Source: JALZMG01 sp963739975
GTDB taxonomy: Bacteria > Actinomycetota > Acidimicrobiia > Acidimicrobiales > Ilumatobacteraceae
Assembly (NCBI GenBank): GCA_963739975.1
Contig: CAVUCK010000023.1
Coordinates: forward strand, 1 to 64,000
DNA: 64,000 bases
Direction of reading: 5' to 3'
Position numbers and translations under genes: made by a program. Shown here piece after piece: positions 1 through 7,677 of the stretch. The notes under the pieces are model-generated. The model worked only from the letters and a program-made list of their open reading frames with translations, did not search any database and had not been told where the DNA came from. The first letter of the stretch is position 1; every line of letters starts with the position of its first letter.

Positions 1-43
1 CATGACACGGTGGAGGTCCCGGGTTCGAGTCCCGTCGTGCCCA
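1..43 (+). tRNA. tRNA-Val (GAC), 3' part only
   Basis: The first 43 bases fold as the 3' half of a tRNA cut by the window edge. Bases 3-8 read T-GAC-A-C, an anticodon loop with anticodon GAC. The 3' anticodon strand GGTGG is at 9-13, the variable loop AGGTC at 14-18, a T-arm with loop TTCGAGT at 19-35, acceptor strand CGTGCCC at 36-42 and discriminator A at 43. The T-stem has one C/T mismatch at its base. GAC assigns it to valine. CCA does not appear to be encoded. The 5' half lies outside the window. Confidence 0.75.
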
Positions 44-99
44 CGAAGTTCACTCGGCGGAGGGTGCACGGAGCCGATCACGTTCGGCGACCCAACGAC

Positions 100-285
100 C
101 ACGAGACCACGACGGCGGCGACGACCACCTCGGTCGCGTCGTCCACCTCGGTGGGCGACACGACGACCACCGGCCAGCCGACGACGACCGAACCCGACGG
201 CACGACGACGGTCGTGGCGCCGACGTCGACGCTGCCGAGCACGGGTGGCGGGCTGAACCCGAACGTGCTCGCGGCGGCGGTGCTC
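100..285 (+). pseudogene. Remnant of a Thr-rich surface protein with an LPxTG-like signal
   Basis: One frame encodes a low-complexity Thr/Ser/Val/Pro stretch typical of a cell-wall stalk. It is followed by LPSTGGG and a short hydrophobic run (NVLAAAVL), the start of a sortase-type sorting signal. The rest of the hydrophobic segment and the basic tail are missing: coherent coding stops at 285, exactly where the stop codon of the opposing HNH gene lies. Upstream the frame runs into the tRNA with no credible start. I infer a fragment truncated at both ends, probably left by a recombination event that placed the HNH gene here. Confidence 0.5.
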
Positions 286-1519
286 AGGCCGCCGCTTCGT
301 CCGGCGGCGCTGGTGGCGGGTCGGGGAACAAGATGGACCATCGGTCGAGTCGTTCCCCGGTCGGGTGCTGGTAGGGCTGGTCGGGGCCCTCAGGCGGTGG
401 TCCGGTCGGCTTGGTCGGGTGGGCGGCGGGGTCGATGACCCGGCCGTGGGCGTCGGTGAACGTGAGCCCGTCGGGGTGGTCGGCGTTGCCGGTGATGCCG
501 AGCAGTCCGCGGTGGTGCAGGCGGTGGTCGGCCGGACAGATCGCGATGAGGTTGCAGGTGTCGGTCGGCCCGGCGTGTTCGGCGTGCACGACGTGATGGA
601 CCTGCAGCCACCGGGTCTGGTTACAGCCCGGGACCCGACACTTCTTGTCGCGGTGCAACACGATGCGTCGGGTGCGGTCCGGTACTGCGTACTGGGTCCG
701 TCCGACACTCACCGGGCGGGCCCCGTCGGTGAACGTTGGGGCGACGGTGCCGTCACACAACAGCTGTTGGCGGAGCCAGGCGGGCACGGCGATGCCGTCG
801 ATCCATTGCGCTGGCACCGGGGCGACCGGATCGATGAACCAGTTGACCCGGAACCGTTCGCGTCGCTCGGCAGGGGCACCGTCGAGTGAGCGTTGGGCCA
901 GTTCGACGAGGGCGTCGGCCCATGACACGTCGCGTTGACCGGATCGGAACAGGGCGTCACGGGCTTCGGTGAGGGCGGCGTCGACGATGCGACCGTGATC
1001 GGCGTCGAGCTCGCCACGCACGTGGTATCGCCCGTCGTCGTCGAACCATGCGCTCAACGACTCGACCGGGTGAACCTCCGGCGATGCGTCGGCGCACGGT
1101 GCCGGCGGCGCCGGGCGGGCGGCCCGCACCAGGATCCGTAGCTGCGCGACCGTTGCCGCGGTCGCCAACTCGGCGAACTGTTCATCCAAGTACGCAGGCG
1201 CCTTGGTGGCGATTGCCGCCTGGTCGAGCGACAGGGCGCCGGCGGCGAACGTCGACATGACCGCCGGATGCGTGGCCCGGGCCTCGGCCAGCCGGACGAC
1301 CTCCTGCGCCCGGCGCGGCGAGATGCCGGCCTGCCAGGTCAACCAATGGGCCAACGACTTGACCCCCCAGCCCTGCCACGACCCGGTCGCCAACGCCTCC
1401 GCGGCGAGCTCGACGAGGCGGGCGTTGAGCACGTTGAGATGACCGCACACCACACGCAGACGATCCTCGATCGCGGCGTCGACGGGCGTTGCGAGCTGGA
1501 GGTCGACCTCGCCGGTCAT
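284..1519 (-). CDS. DUF222 / HNH endonuclease-domain protein (13E12 family)
   Basis: A 411-residue protein of the actinobacterial DUF222-HNH family. The N-terminal two thirds is the helical DUF222 region. The C-terminal third has a complete HNH signature: CRVPGC, then LQVHHVVH, CNLIAICPADH and LHHRG, i.e. a zinc-binding Cys pair plus the histidine-metal nuclease core. The end is Pro-rich. The family is abundant and repeated in actinobacterial genomes; its biological role is not settled. I chose the ATG at 1519 over an upstream start at 1678. A strong TTGACA/TACGAT promoter ends six bases before it, making the mRNA apparently leaderless, whereas the longer form would run through the promoter. 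The gene abuts a surface-protein remnant. Confidence 0.85.
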   Translation of the reverse strand: MTGEVDLQLATPVDAAIEDRLRVVCGHLNVLNARLVELAAEALATGSWQGWGVKSLAHWLTWQAGISPRRAQEVVRLAEARATHPAVMSTFAAGALSLDQAAIATKAPAYLDEQFAELATAATVAQLRILVRAARPAPPAPCADASPEVHPVESLSAWFDDDGRYHVRGELDADHGRIVDAALTEARDALFRSGQRDVSWADALVELAQRSLDGAPAERRERFRVNWFIDPVAPVPAQWIDGIAVPAWLRQQLLCDGTVAPTFTDGARPVSVGRTQYAVPDRTRRIVLHRDKKCRVPGCNQTRWLQVHHVVHAEHAGPTDTCNLIAICPADHRLHHRGLLGITGNADHPDGLTFTDAHGRVIDPAAHPTKPTGPPPEGPDQPYQHPTGERLDRWSILFPDPPPAPPDEAAA

Positions 1520-1525
1520 GAAACC

Positions 1526-1567
1526 ATCGTACATACGTCTGTTGCCATTGTCAATCGAATGTTCGAT
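1526..1567 (-). promoter_or_regulatory. Consensus promoter and palindrome for the DUF222/HNH gene
   Basis: On the minus strand TTGACA (1554-1549), a 17 bp spacer and TACGAT (1531-1526) form a near-consensus vegetative promoter. The start codon begins six bases after the -10, so transcript and start codon should nearly coincide. ATCGAA-TG-TTCGAT at 1554-1567 is a perfect 6 bp inverted repeat touching the -35 and could be an operator. Confidence 0.7.
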
Positions 1568-1772
1568 ACAGTGAACACACGCCAGCCACCCGGGCCTCGT
1601 CACGCCAGGAACCGGGCAGCCGCAGGACCTCTGCTCTCGGCCGGGTGTACCGGCCATGCGATGGGGGTCGGTGCCCACCGGTAGACCGCGACGCCGAGAG
1701 CGGTCAAGGCCGGGCGCAGGCCGCCCCCGAGGGAAGTGGCCGACGCCGAGCGCTCGGTTCGTGGCGAGCCGG

Positions 1773-1788
1773 GCGTTGCACGCAACGC
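1773..1788 (-). terminator. Possible hairpin terminator after the PPOX-like gene
   Basis: GCGTTG-CACG-CAACGC is a perfect 6 bp stem 18 bp past the stop codon of the flavin-fold gene that ends at 1806. There is no T-tract. The rest of 1568-1805 shows nothing recognisable. Confidence 0.35.
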
Positions 1789-1805
1789 TCCAGTTCCACC
1801 GGGCG

Positions 1806-2330
1806 TCAGAACCGGAAGCGAGTGAGGCCGCCCGGCTCTGTGCCCAGCGCGACCGTCGCCGAGCGTGGCTGGATGCGATACACGTGCCACGGCGGCGGTC
1901 CTTGAGATGGTGCGTTGAACGGCGCAGTGATGCCGGAACCGCTCTCGTCGGGCTCCGCTGGCCAACCGTTGTCCGCCCACGCCTTCGCGATGCGCGCCAC
2001 GATGCCCGGGTCGGTCACGCGTGTGGCGTCACCTTCGATCACGACGTCCGCGTCGCGGATCGACACGGCGATCGAGCAGCGCGGATCGCGCCCGACGTTG
2101 CCGCTCTTCCGGGTGCCCGAGCCCGTTTGGAACCAGAACGCGCCGTCGAGCCAGAGGGCACCGACCGCAGTCACATGCGCGCTGCCGTCCTCGTTCACCG
2201 TGGCGAGCCACGTCGTCCGAGCGTTGTGCGCGTCCGGAGCGGGCGCCGATCCCGCATCGAGCTTCTCGGTGACTGCGGCCCAGTCCACTGGCGGGAGCCC
2301 GTCCCCTGCACCCAGGTTGATGATCTCCAT
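1806..2330 (-). CDS. Pyridoxamine 5'-phosphate oxidase-fold protein
   Basis: 174 residues with the split beta-barrel flavin/F420-binding pattern: TTWLATVNEDGSAHVTAVGA near residues 39-58, then FWFQTGSGTRKSGNV and SIAVSIRDADVVIEGDATRV. Actinobacterial homologues are FMN- or F420-dependent oxidoreductases acting on small molecules. The cofactor and substrate cannot be read from sequence. The ATG at 2330 has a good ribosome binding site, GGAGGT, about 5 bp upstream. It is a single gene with no evident operon partner. Confidence 0.75.
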   Translation of the reverse strand: MEIINLGAGDGLPPVDWAAVTEKLDAGSAPAPDAHNARTTWLATVNEDGSAHVTAVGALWLDGAFWFQTGSGTRKSGNVGRDPRCSIAVSIRDADVVIEGDATRVTDPGIVARIAKAWADNGWPAEPDESGSGITAPFNAPSQGPPPWHVYRIQPRSATVALGTEPGGLTRFRF

Positions 2331-2499
2331 GGCACCTCCACTTTCGTCGCCGGGCCGCCACTGTGCGCAACGGCGTGTCGCTGATCAGACATGCCGTGAT
2401 CGGCAAACTCATCGCGCCTGCCGGCACGGCGTCTGCCTGTTCGTCGATGTCGACGGGCTCCGTGCCGGCACGGGCAGAGCCCGGCCGGCGATCCGTTGC

Positions 2500-2757
2500 C
2501 AGGTCGAGTTGCAGGCGCGCTCGGGCGGCAACGCCGACGTCGGGCGCTCGCTGTACCCGCTGCTCGACGCCGCCGGCTTCGGCGCCGTACGCGTGTCACC
2601 GCGCGTCGTGTACGTCGATGGCTCGCGCCCGCACTTGGTTGAGGGCTTCATGATGACCGCCGACGAGTTCGACGACGGCATCCGCGATCTCTACCGGACC
2701 GCAGAGCACGACGGTGTGTTCGTCTACACGTTCTTCAAGGCCATCGCCACCCGCTAA
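2500..2757 (+). pseudogene. C-terminal remnant of a SAM-dependent methyltransferase
   Basis: The last 85 codons before the stop at 2757 match the C-terminal part of UbiE/Coq5-like methyltransferases as I know them: QVELQARSGG, VGRSLYPLLDAAGF, RVSPRVVYVD, RPHLVEGF, then GIRDLYRTAEHDGVF and YTFFKA. The catalytic Rossmann part is absent, and sequence upstream is not coherent in any frame. About 20 residues expected between LVEGF and the GIRDLYRT block also seem to be missing. I read it as a decayed gene. Confidence 0.6.
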
Positions 2758-3096
2758 CCGGGACGCGTGACGGGCGTTGGACGTGCCGGCGCAGCGATCG
2801 CCGGTGCGGTGTTCGGGCGCGCGCACGTTCCCGACGGACGTTGCGAGACGGTCCGGCTGCTGCGGTGGTGGTGGCGACGACCGCAGTGCTGAGAACCGCG
2901 CCCTGGACGTCCGCGCTCTCGTCGACGGCACCCTGCGCGAGATCGCCAACCCGACCGTTGTCGTGCGCTCGTTGACGCCGATCATCGCCGGGAACATCCA
3001 AGTGCGGCCGTAGCCCCCCGAGCCGCCCTCGGTCCTGGCGGACCGGTGCTGCAGCGCCGTGCTCTTCACCACGCCGAGCGACATCCTGCTGGCGCT
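2758..3096. other. Intergenic, no gene recognised
   Basis: 339 bp between the methyltransferase remnant and the amine oxidase gene. Short open frames exist on both strands (for example 2777-3013 plus), but none has a ribosome binding site or a recognisable domain. It is probably further decayed sequence. Confidence 0.5.
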
Positions 3097-4500
3097 TCAG
3101 GTCGTTGCCGGCAGCGTCGGGCGGCGGTTGTCCGTGCCGTTGAGACCGTCGGCCACGTCGATCGCCGACAACAGCGCGGTCTCCTGGGAGTCGTAGGGAA
3201 AGAGGTAGCCACCGGCGAACCAGAGACCGATCCTGCCTTGGAGCCGACGCACGTCCGCCTGGGCCTGGATCGATGCCGGGGTCGGCAGCATGTGCATGAA
3301 GTCGACCTGGTGCAGCACTTGCTTCGGTTGATGCAGCCGATGGGTCGTCCAGCTCTTCCAGAGCTTCGCCGCCGTGGCCGGCGTGGCGTTGGCGACACCG
3401 GCCAGCCACATCGACGCCTCGCAGAAGCCCGCCCGGTGCAACTGGCAGTTCAGGAACGACCAGTGCATCGGGTTGACCGGCGCGTAGATCGGGTCGGTGT
3501 GCAGCGTGAGGCTGGCGGGATGGAACTCGATGCCGCGCAGTGCCGACTGCTCGGGCTCCGCCCCGGCGATGCCTGCCAAGAGCCGCTGCGTTGCGGGCCC
3601 CGACGCGGCGAACACCACGTCGTCGGCGGCGAAGCTCCGGCCGTCCGCGCACCGCACCGTGAACCGGCGGCCGCCCCCGCGCTCGATTCCAGCGACCGCC
3701 GCGTTGGTGACGACCTCCACCGTCGAACACTGAGCGAGCATGCGGCGCATCGGTTCGACGAGACCGCTGCTGAGGGCGTAGTAGACGACCTGCTCGGTCA
3801 AATCGTCCGGGAGCGCCTTCGAAGCGAACACCATCGCGCCGCGAGCGGACAGACCGCGCGCCTCCTCGATGTCGCCCGAGAACAGCGACGCCGCCCACGG
3901 CAAGATGATGCCCTCCCACTGGTCGCCCGTCAGCCCGAGCGTCGGGAGCCAGTCGTCGAGCGTGAGCGACCAGCTCTCGTCGTGCTGTTCCCGGCTCTTC
4001 GCTGCGGTGAACGTCGCCAGGAACGCCAGCAGGCCTGGCAGGTTCCAGGCCTCGGACGTCGGCCACGAGCGCGTCGGTGTGACCGGAGCGACGAACCGCG
4101 GCGTCGCTTCACCGGGCGTGTCGATCGTGATCGACGCCGGGAACGTCACCGCCGGCGGCGGGGCGGCGACGCCGGGTGGGAACAGGCCGAGCGCCTCGAG
4201 CAACGCGGCGTAGACGGGATACGGCCCGGGATGGAAGAACTGCGCCCCGAGGTCCACGGCGAACTGCTGGCCGTCGACGTCGACGTCGACCGCCTGGACG
4301 TTCCCGCCGATGCGTTCACGGCTCTCGAGGAGGACGACATCCCACTGACCGTCGAGCAGCCACGCGGTCGAGACGCCGGCCATCCCGGCGCCGACGACGG
4401 CGACCACGGGCCGCGCCGGTCCCGTGCGAGCGAGGGCCGGGACCGCGGCCGTGGCCGCCATCGTCTTCAACACGTCGCGCCGAGTCCAGGTCGCGCTCAT
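3097..4500 (-). CDS. TAT-exported FAD-dependent amine oxidase family protein
   Basis: 467 residues. The N-terminus has a twin-arginine export signal (TRRDVLKTMAATAAVPALA), suggesting folding with FAD before secretion. Next is the Rossmann FAD-binding motif VVAVVGAGMAGVSTAWLL and the second FAD contact LLESRERIGGNVQAV. A C-terminal motif GLWFAGGYLFPYDSQETALLSA resembles the final FAD-binding segment of the monoamine oxidase/NAD(P)-binding Rossmann family. The substrate is unknown. The ATG at 4500 is chosen because it places the RR motif close to the N-terminus; an in-frame start at 4530 would add ten non-signal residues. A lactonase-like remnant lies just upstream. Confidence 0.75.
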   Translation of the reverse strand: MSATWTRRDVLKTMAATAAVPALARTGPARPVVAVVGAGMAGVSTAWLLDGQWDVVLLESRERIGGNVQAVDVDVDGQQFAVDLGAQFFHPGPYPVYAALLEALGLFPPGVAAPPPAVTFPASITIDTPGEATPRFVAPVTPTRSWPTSEAWNLPGLLAFLATFTAAKSREQHDESWSLTLDDWLPTLGLTGDQWEGIILPWAASLFSGDIEEARGLSARGAMVFASKALPDDLTEQVVYYALSSGLVEPMRRMLAQCSTVEVVTNAAVAGIERGGGRRFTVRCADGRSFAADDVVFAASGPATQRLLAGIAGAEPEQSALRGIEFHPASLTLHTDPIYAPVNPMHWSFLNCQLHRAGFCEASMWLAGVANATPATAAKLWKSWTTHRLHQPKQVLHQVDFMHMLPTPASIQAQADVRRLQGRIGLWFAGGYLFPYDSQETALLSAIDVADGLNGTDNRRPTLPATT

Positions 4501-4617
4501 CGCGCCGGCGATCGTAGGACGCACGACCACGCTCCGCCGGCGAGCGGGCGTCGGCCGGAATCGGCGCCAGGGCGACGGCGTGTCGCCCTGGCGAACGAGC
4601 CGGGGATCAGCCCGAGG

Positions 4618-4899
4618 TCACTGGGCGGCCAGTCCGACGGCAGTGGCGGGCAACCCGGTGACGACGCCGAGGTTGGTCAGCACGCCGTCCCGACTGACCT
4701 CGAAGACGCCGATCGAGTCGTCGGCACCGTTGAGTTGGTAGAGGTACCGCTCGTCATCGGCCGTGTCGAGGTCGATCGGCGTGGCCCCGACGGTCGCGCT
4801 GATGCCGTCAGCGGCCAACAGCTCTGTGCCGCCCTCTCCGTCAACTCGGAACCCGGTGAGGGTGCTGCTGCCCGTGTTGGCGGTGAAACGCGTTGCGCC
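4618..4899 (-). pseudogene. C-terminal fragment of a lactonase-like beta-propeller
   Basis: About 93 codons look like the last two blades of a 6-phosphogluconolactonase-type propeller: ANTGSSTLTGFRVD, ATPIDLDTADDERYLYQLNG, DSIGVFEVSRDGVLTNL, then LPATAVGLAAQ and stop. The family is 300-400 residues, so most of the protein and its start are absent. The frame extends to 4968 but loses resemblance beyond 4899, near the start of the opposing gene. Confidence 0.55.
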
Positions 4900-5015
4900 C
4901 GGCGACTGCCAGCCAGCGCGGAGTGGGTCACGAAGCGACCGTAGGACCTCAAGCACGCTCGAGGTCAAGCACGGTCGGGCCGAGCAGCTCGGCGTCCTAT
5001 CCTGCCGGGATCGAT

Positions 5016-5960
5016 GTGATCGACTGGTTGCTGGCGGGCGATCCCGCCATCCGATGGCAGGTGCGGCGAGACCTCACGAACGCTTCCCCCGAGGAGGTCG
5101 CCGCCGAGCGGGCGGGCGTGGAGCACGAGGGTTGGGGTGCCCGCCTCCTCGCCGCCGAGGATCCCGACGGGCTGTGGGCGGGCGGCGCCTGCTTCCCCGC
5201 CGCCTACCGGGGCGGCGAACCCGGTCAGCCGTGGACGGCGACCATGCACACCCTGCAGACGCTGCAGCTGCTCGGGCTGGACCCTTCCTCCGAGGCAGCC
5301 CGCCGAGCCATCCCGCTGGTCGCCGAGCACGGTCGCTGGGAGCACGCCGGGCAGCGGTACTTCGACGGCGAGGTGGAGCCGTGCATCAACGGTCGGACGA
5401 TCGAGACCGGCGCCTACTTCGGAGTGGACGTCGCCCCGATCGTCGAGCGGATCCTCGCCGAGCGGATGGCCGACGGCGGCTGGAACTGCGAGGCCGAGAA
5501 CGGCTCGGTGCGATCGTCGTTCGACACGACGATCGATGTGCTCGACGGGCTGCTGGCGTTCGAGCGGTCGACCGGCGGCTCCGACGCCGTGGCCGAGGCT
5601 CGCAGGGGTGGCGAGGAGTACCTGCTCGAGCGCCAGCTCTTCCGCCGCAAGAGCACTGGCGAGGTGGTCGACCCCGCCTACCTCGACTTCGCCTTTCCGT
5701 ACTACTGGCGCTACGACGTGCTGCGGGCGCTCGACTACTTCCGCGACACCGGCGCCGATCCTGATCGCCGGATGGCCGAGGCCGTAGCGGTCGTGCGATC
5801 CAAGCGCCAGGCCGACGGCCGTTGGCTGCTCGACCGCATCCACCCGGGTGCGGTCCACTTCCACCTCGAGGACGGCGTCGGCACGCCCAGCCGGTGGAAC
5901 ACCTTGCGCGCCTTGCGGGTGCTCGACTGGTGGGATCGAGGCGTCGGCGCCACGACCTGA
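5016..5960 (+). CDS. Squalene cyclase/prenyltransferase-type alpha-alpha toroid protein
   Basis: 314 residues of repeated helix pairs with the QW-like signature of terpenoid toroids: DPDGLWAGG, ADGGWNCEAENG, SSFDTTIDVLDGLLAFE and ADGRWLLDR. This suggests a small toroid fold related to squalene-hopene cyclase repeats, but it is half the length of a true cyclase and I see no DxDD motif, so triterpene cyclisation is not claimed. The start is GTG at 5016 (VIDWLLAGDPAIRWQ); the frame upstream of it reads as non-protein. It ends 79 bp before a nucleotide cyclase on the same strand. Confidence 0.6.
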   Translation: MIDWLLAGDPAIRWQVRRDLTNASPEEVAAERAGVEHEGWGARLLAAEDPDGLWAGGACFPAAYRGGEPGQPWTATMHTLQTLQLLGLDPSSEAARRAIPLVAEHGRWEHAGQRYFDGEVEPCINGRTIETGAYFGVDVAPIVERILAERMADGGWNCEAENGSVRSSFDTTIDVLDGLLAFERSTGGSDAVAEARRGGEEYLLERQLFRRKSTGEVVDPAYLDFAFPYYWRYDVLRALDYFRDTGADPDRRMAEAVAVVRSKRQADGRWLLDRIHPGAVHFHLEDGVGTPSRWNTLRALRVLDWWDRGVGATT

Positions 5961-6039
5961 CGCCACCTCGGGTGACGGCCCGGGTCACGATCGTGGGAAG
6001 GGCCGTCACGACGTTGCCGCCACGCGTCACCATGCCGAG

Positions 6040-7026
6040 ATGATCCGCCGCGTCGTCCCCGTTCTTCCGGATGCCCGTCGGCCGCTGCGATCAGGGCACG
6101 CTGTGCGGGTGGAGCGCCATACGAGTTCGGGCGACGACCCGACGCCGGAGCGGCTCAGCTTCGTGCAGCGTCAGGCGTTGCGCGGTCTCGCCAAGCAGGC
6201 CCACAAGCCTCGCGGGGAACCGCTGTCGCCGGCTGATTGGGAGTCGTACTGGAGGTTCACATCGCAGCCCAGCACCCGGGCGATCAAACGAGTCCTCCGG
6301 GCGATGCCGAGCACGCCGCGCTGCGGGTACTGCGGTGCACCGTTCGCCGGCACCGGCGGTCGAGTCGTCCGTCGCCTCGGCTACCGGCCGTCCCGGAAGA
6401 ACCCGAACCTGTGCGCGGTGTGCGTCGAGCTGGCACCGCCGGGCGGGATGACGTTGGAGATCGGCGTGTTGTTCGCCGACCTGCGCGGGTTCACGTCCGA
6501 GGCCGAGCGCCAGACCCCGCTCGAGGTCAGCGCCACGCTGCGACGTTTCTACGCCCATGCCGAAAAGGTCCTGTTCCCGGAGGCGCTGATCGACAAGCTG
6601 ATCGGCGATGAGGTCATGGCGCTGTACGTGCCGCCGTTGATCGTCCCGGGGTCCTTCGAAGTCGACGATCCGGTTCGCCGGCAGATCGCCAAGGTGATGA
6701 TCACGCACGCTCGTCAGCTGTTGGAGCGCGCCGGGTATGCGACACCTGGGGACCCGGACTTCGCGATCGGCATCGGGCTCGACTTCGGCGAGGCGTTCAT
6801 CGGCAACATCGGCGACACGGCCGTGCACGACTTCACGGCCGTGGGGGACGTCGTCAACACGGCGTCGCGGCTGCAGTCCCATGCCGCCGGTGGCGAGGTG
6901 TTGCTGTCCGCCCGGCTCGCTCGCTTCCTCCCCGAGCCGGTCGGCGAGCCCGAGCAGGTCGTGCTCAAGGGAAAGCAAGAGCCCGCCGACGTGCGTCGCG
7001 TGCGCTGGTTCACGGCGTCGGAGTGA
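6040..7026 (+). CDS. Class III adenylate/guanylate cyclase with N-terminal zinc ribbon
   Basis: 328 residues. The N-terminal third has two CxxC pairs (Cys95/98 and Cys125/128), a probable zinc ribbon. The catalytic domain begins near 138: LFADLRGFT with metal ligand Asp147, DKLIGDEVMALY with Lys186 and second Asp190, GIGLDFGEAFIGNIGD, and GDVVNTASRL with Asn273 and Arg277. All residues needed for nucleotide cyclisation therefore appear present; ATP versus GTP preference is not decided. No transmembrane segment, so it is cytosolic. Class III cyclases usually dimerise. The ATG at 6040 is the first plausible start after the preceding gene. Confidence 0.8.
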   Translation: MIRRVVPVLPDARRPLRSGHAVRVERHTSSGDDPTPERLSFVQRQALRGLAKQAHKPRGEPLSPADWESYWRFTSQPSTRAIKRVLRAMPSTPRCGYCGAPFAGTGGRVVRRLGYRPSRKNPNLCAVCVELAPPGGMTLEIGVLFADLRGFTSEAERQTPLEVSATLRRFYAHAEKVLFPEALIDKLIGDEVMALYVPPLIVPGSFEVDDPVRRQIAKVMITHARQLLERAGYATPGDPDFAIGIGLDFGEAFIGNIGDTAVHDFTAVGDVVNTASRLQSHAAGGEVLLSARLARFLPEPVGEPEQVVLKGKQEPADVRRVRWFTASE

Positions 7027-7080
7027 ACGACCTCGCGCCGTGGGCGTGGCGGGACCTCCGACGAGCTCAGCGCCGCACCA

Positions 7081-7677
7081 CTAGTACAGCCAGGGCTCCC
7101 GAAGGTCCACGAACTCGACGTTCGCCATCATCGCTTCGAACGCACCCGCCTGGGCGGCGAGCTCGGCGGGCGGCTCCTTCGATTCGCCCTGCCGTGCCTC
7201 CGCCTCGCTCGTGAAGTAGGCGACCTCGGTGTAGCTGTCCGGCCCGGTCCACATGCGGAACCCACCCAGCAGATCGGGGCGGAACGTGGCGGCGTGCGCT
7301 TCGAACTGCTCGTCGAGGTTGCGGACCTGGTCACGATCCATCTGCCGACCCTTCATGACCTGCACGAAGCCAGCGTCGTTCGAGCCACCGGACAGGAAGC
7401 TGTCGACATCGTCGGAGTCGGTGAACTGGACGTCGCCCTCGAAGCACTTCTCGGTCTCCGACCACCACTGACCCTGCTCCGGACGCTCGTTGTTGGCGGT
7501 CGCGTCCGACGAGGTCTCGAACCGCGCGAACACGAGCGCGTCGCCACCATCAGTGATGCCGGCGGTCGATCCGAGGAACCCGGACGCCCCCGGACGAAGG
7601 TCGCTCATCCATCGTTCGAGTTGACGCCGCAACCCGTCCGAGTCGGCGACACGGCCCTCAATCGCTTGCACGAACAT
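7081..7677 (-). CDS. Tandem dimeric alpha-beta barrel (ABM-like) protein
   Basis: 198 residues made of two similar halves, each starting with a beta strand of the form MFVQAIEGRV or GFVQVMKGRQ, followed by a helix and a W/F-containing strand (WWSETEKCF; GFRMWTGPDSYTEVAYF). This is the ferredoxin-like fold of antibiotic-biosynthesis monooxygenase and stress-barrel families, here duplicated in one chain. The start at 7677 overlaps the end of the upstream FAD monooxygenase (stop at 7658) by 20 bp, so the two are co-transcribed and probably coupled. The function is not established. Confidence 0.65.
   Translation of the reverse strand: MFVQAIEGRVADSDGLRRQLERWMSDLRPGASGFLGSTAGITDGGDALVFARFETSSDATANNERPEQGQWWSETEKCFEGDVQFTDSDDVDSFLSGGSNDAGFVQVMKGRQMDRDQVRNLDEQFEAHAATFRPDLLGGFRMWTGPDSYTEVAYFTSEAEARQGESKEPPAELAAQAGAFEAMMANVEFVDLREPWLY

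Noticed and set aside
284..1519. HNH gene as a homing endonuclease or mobile intron
   Set aside because: DUF222-HNH proteins are chromosomal multi-copy genes in actinobacteria; no intron, inverted repeats or target duplication seen.
2777..3013. 78-codon plus-strand ORF
   Set aside because: No ribosome binding site, no recognisable domain, and it lies in a decayed region.
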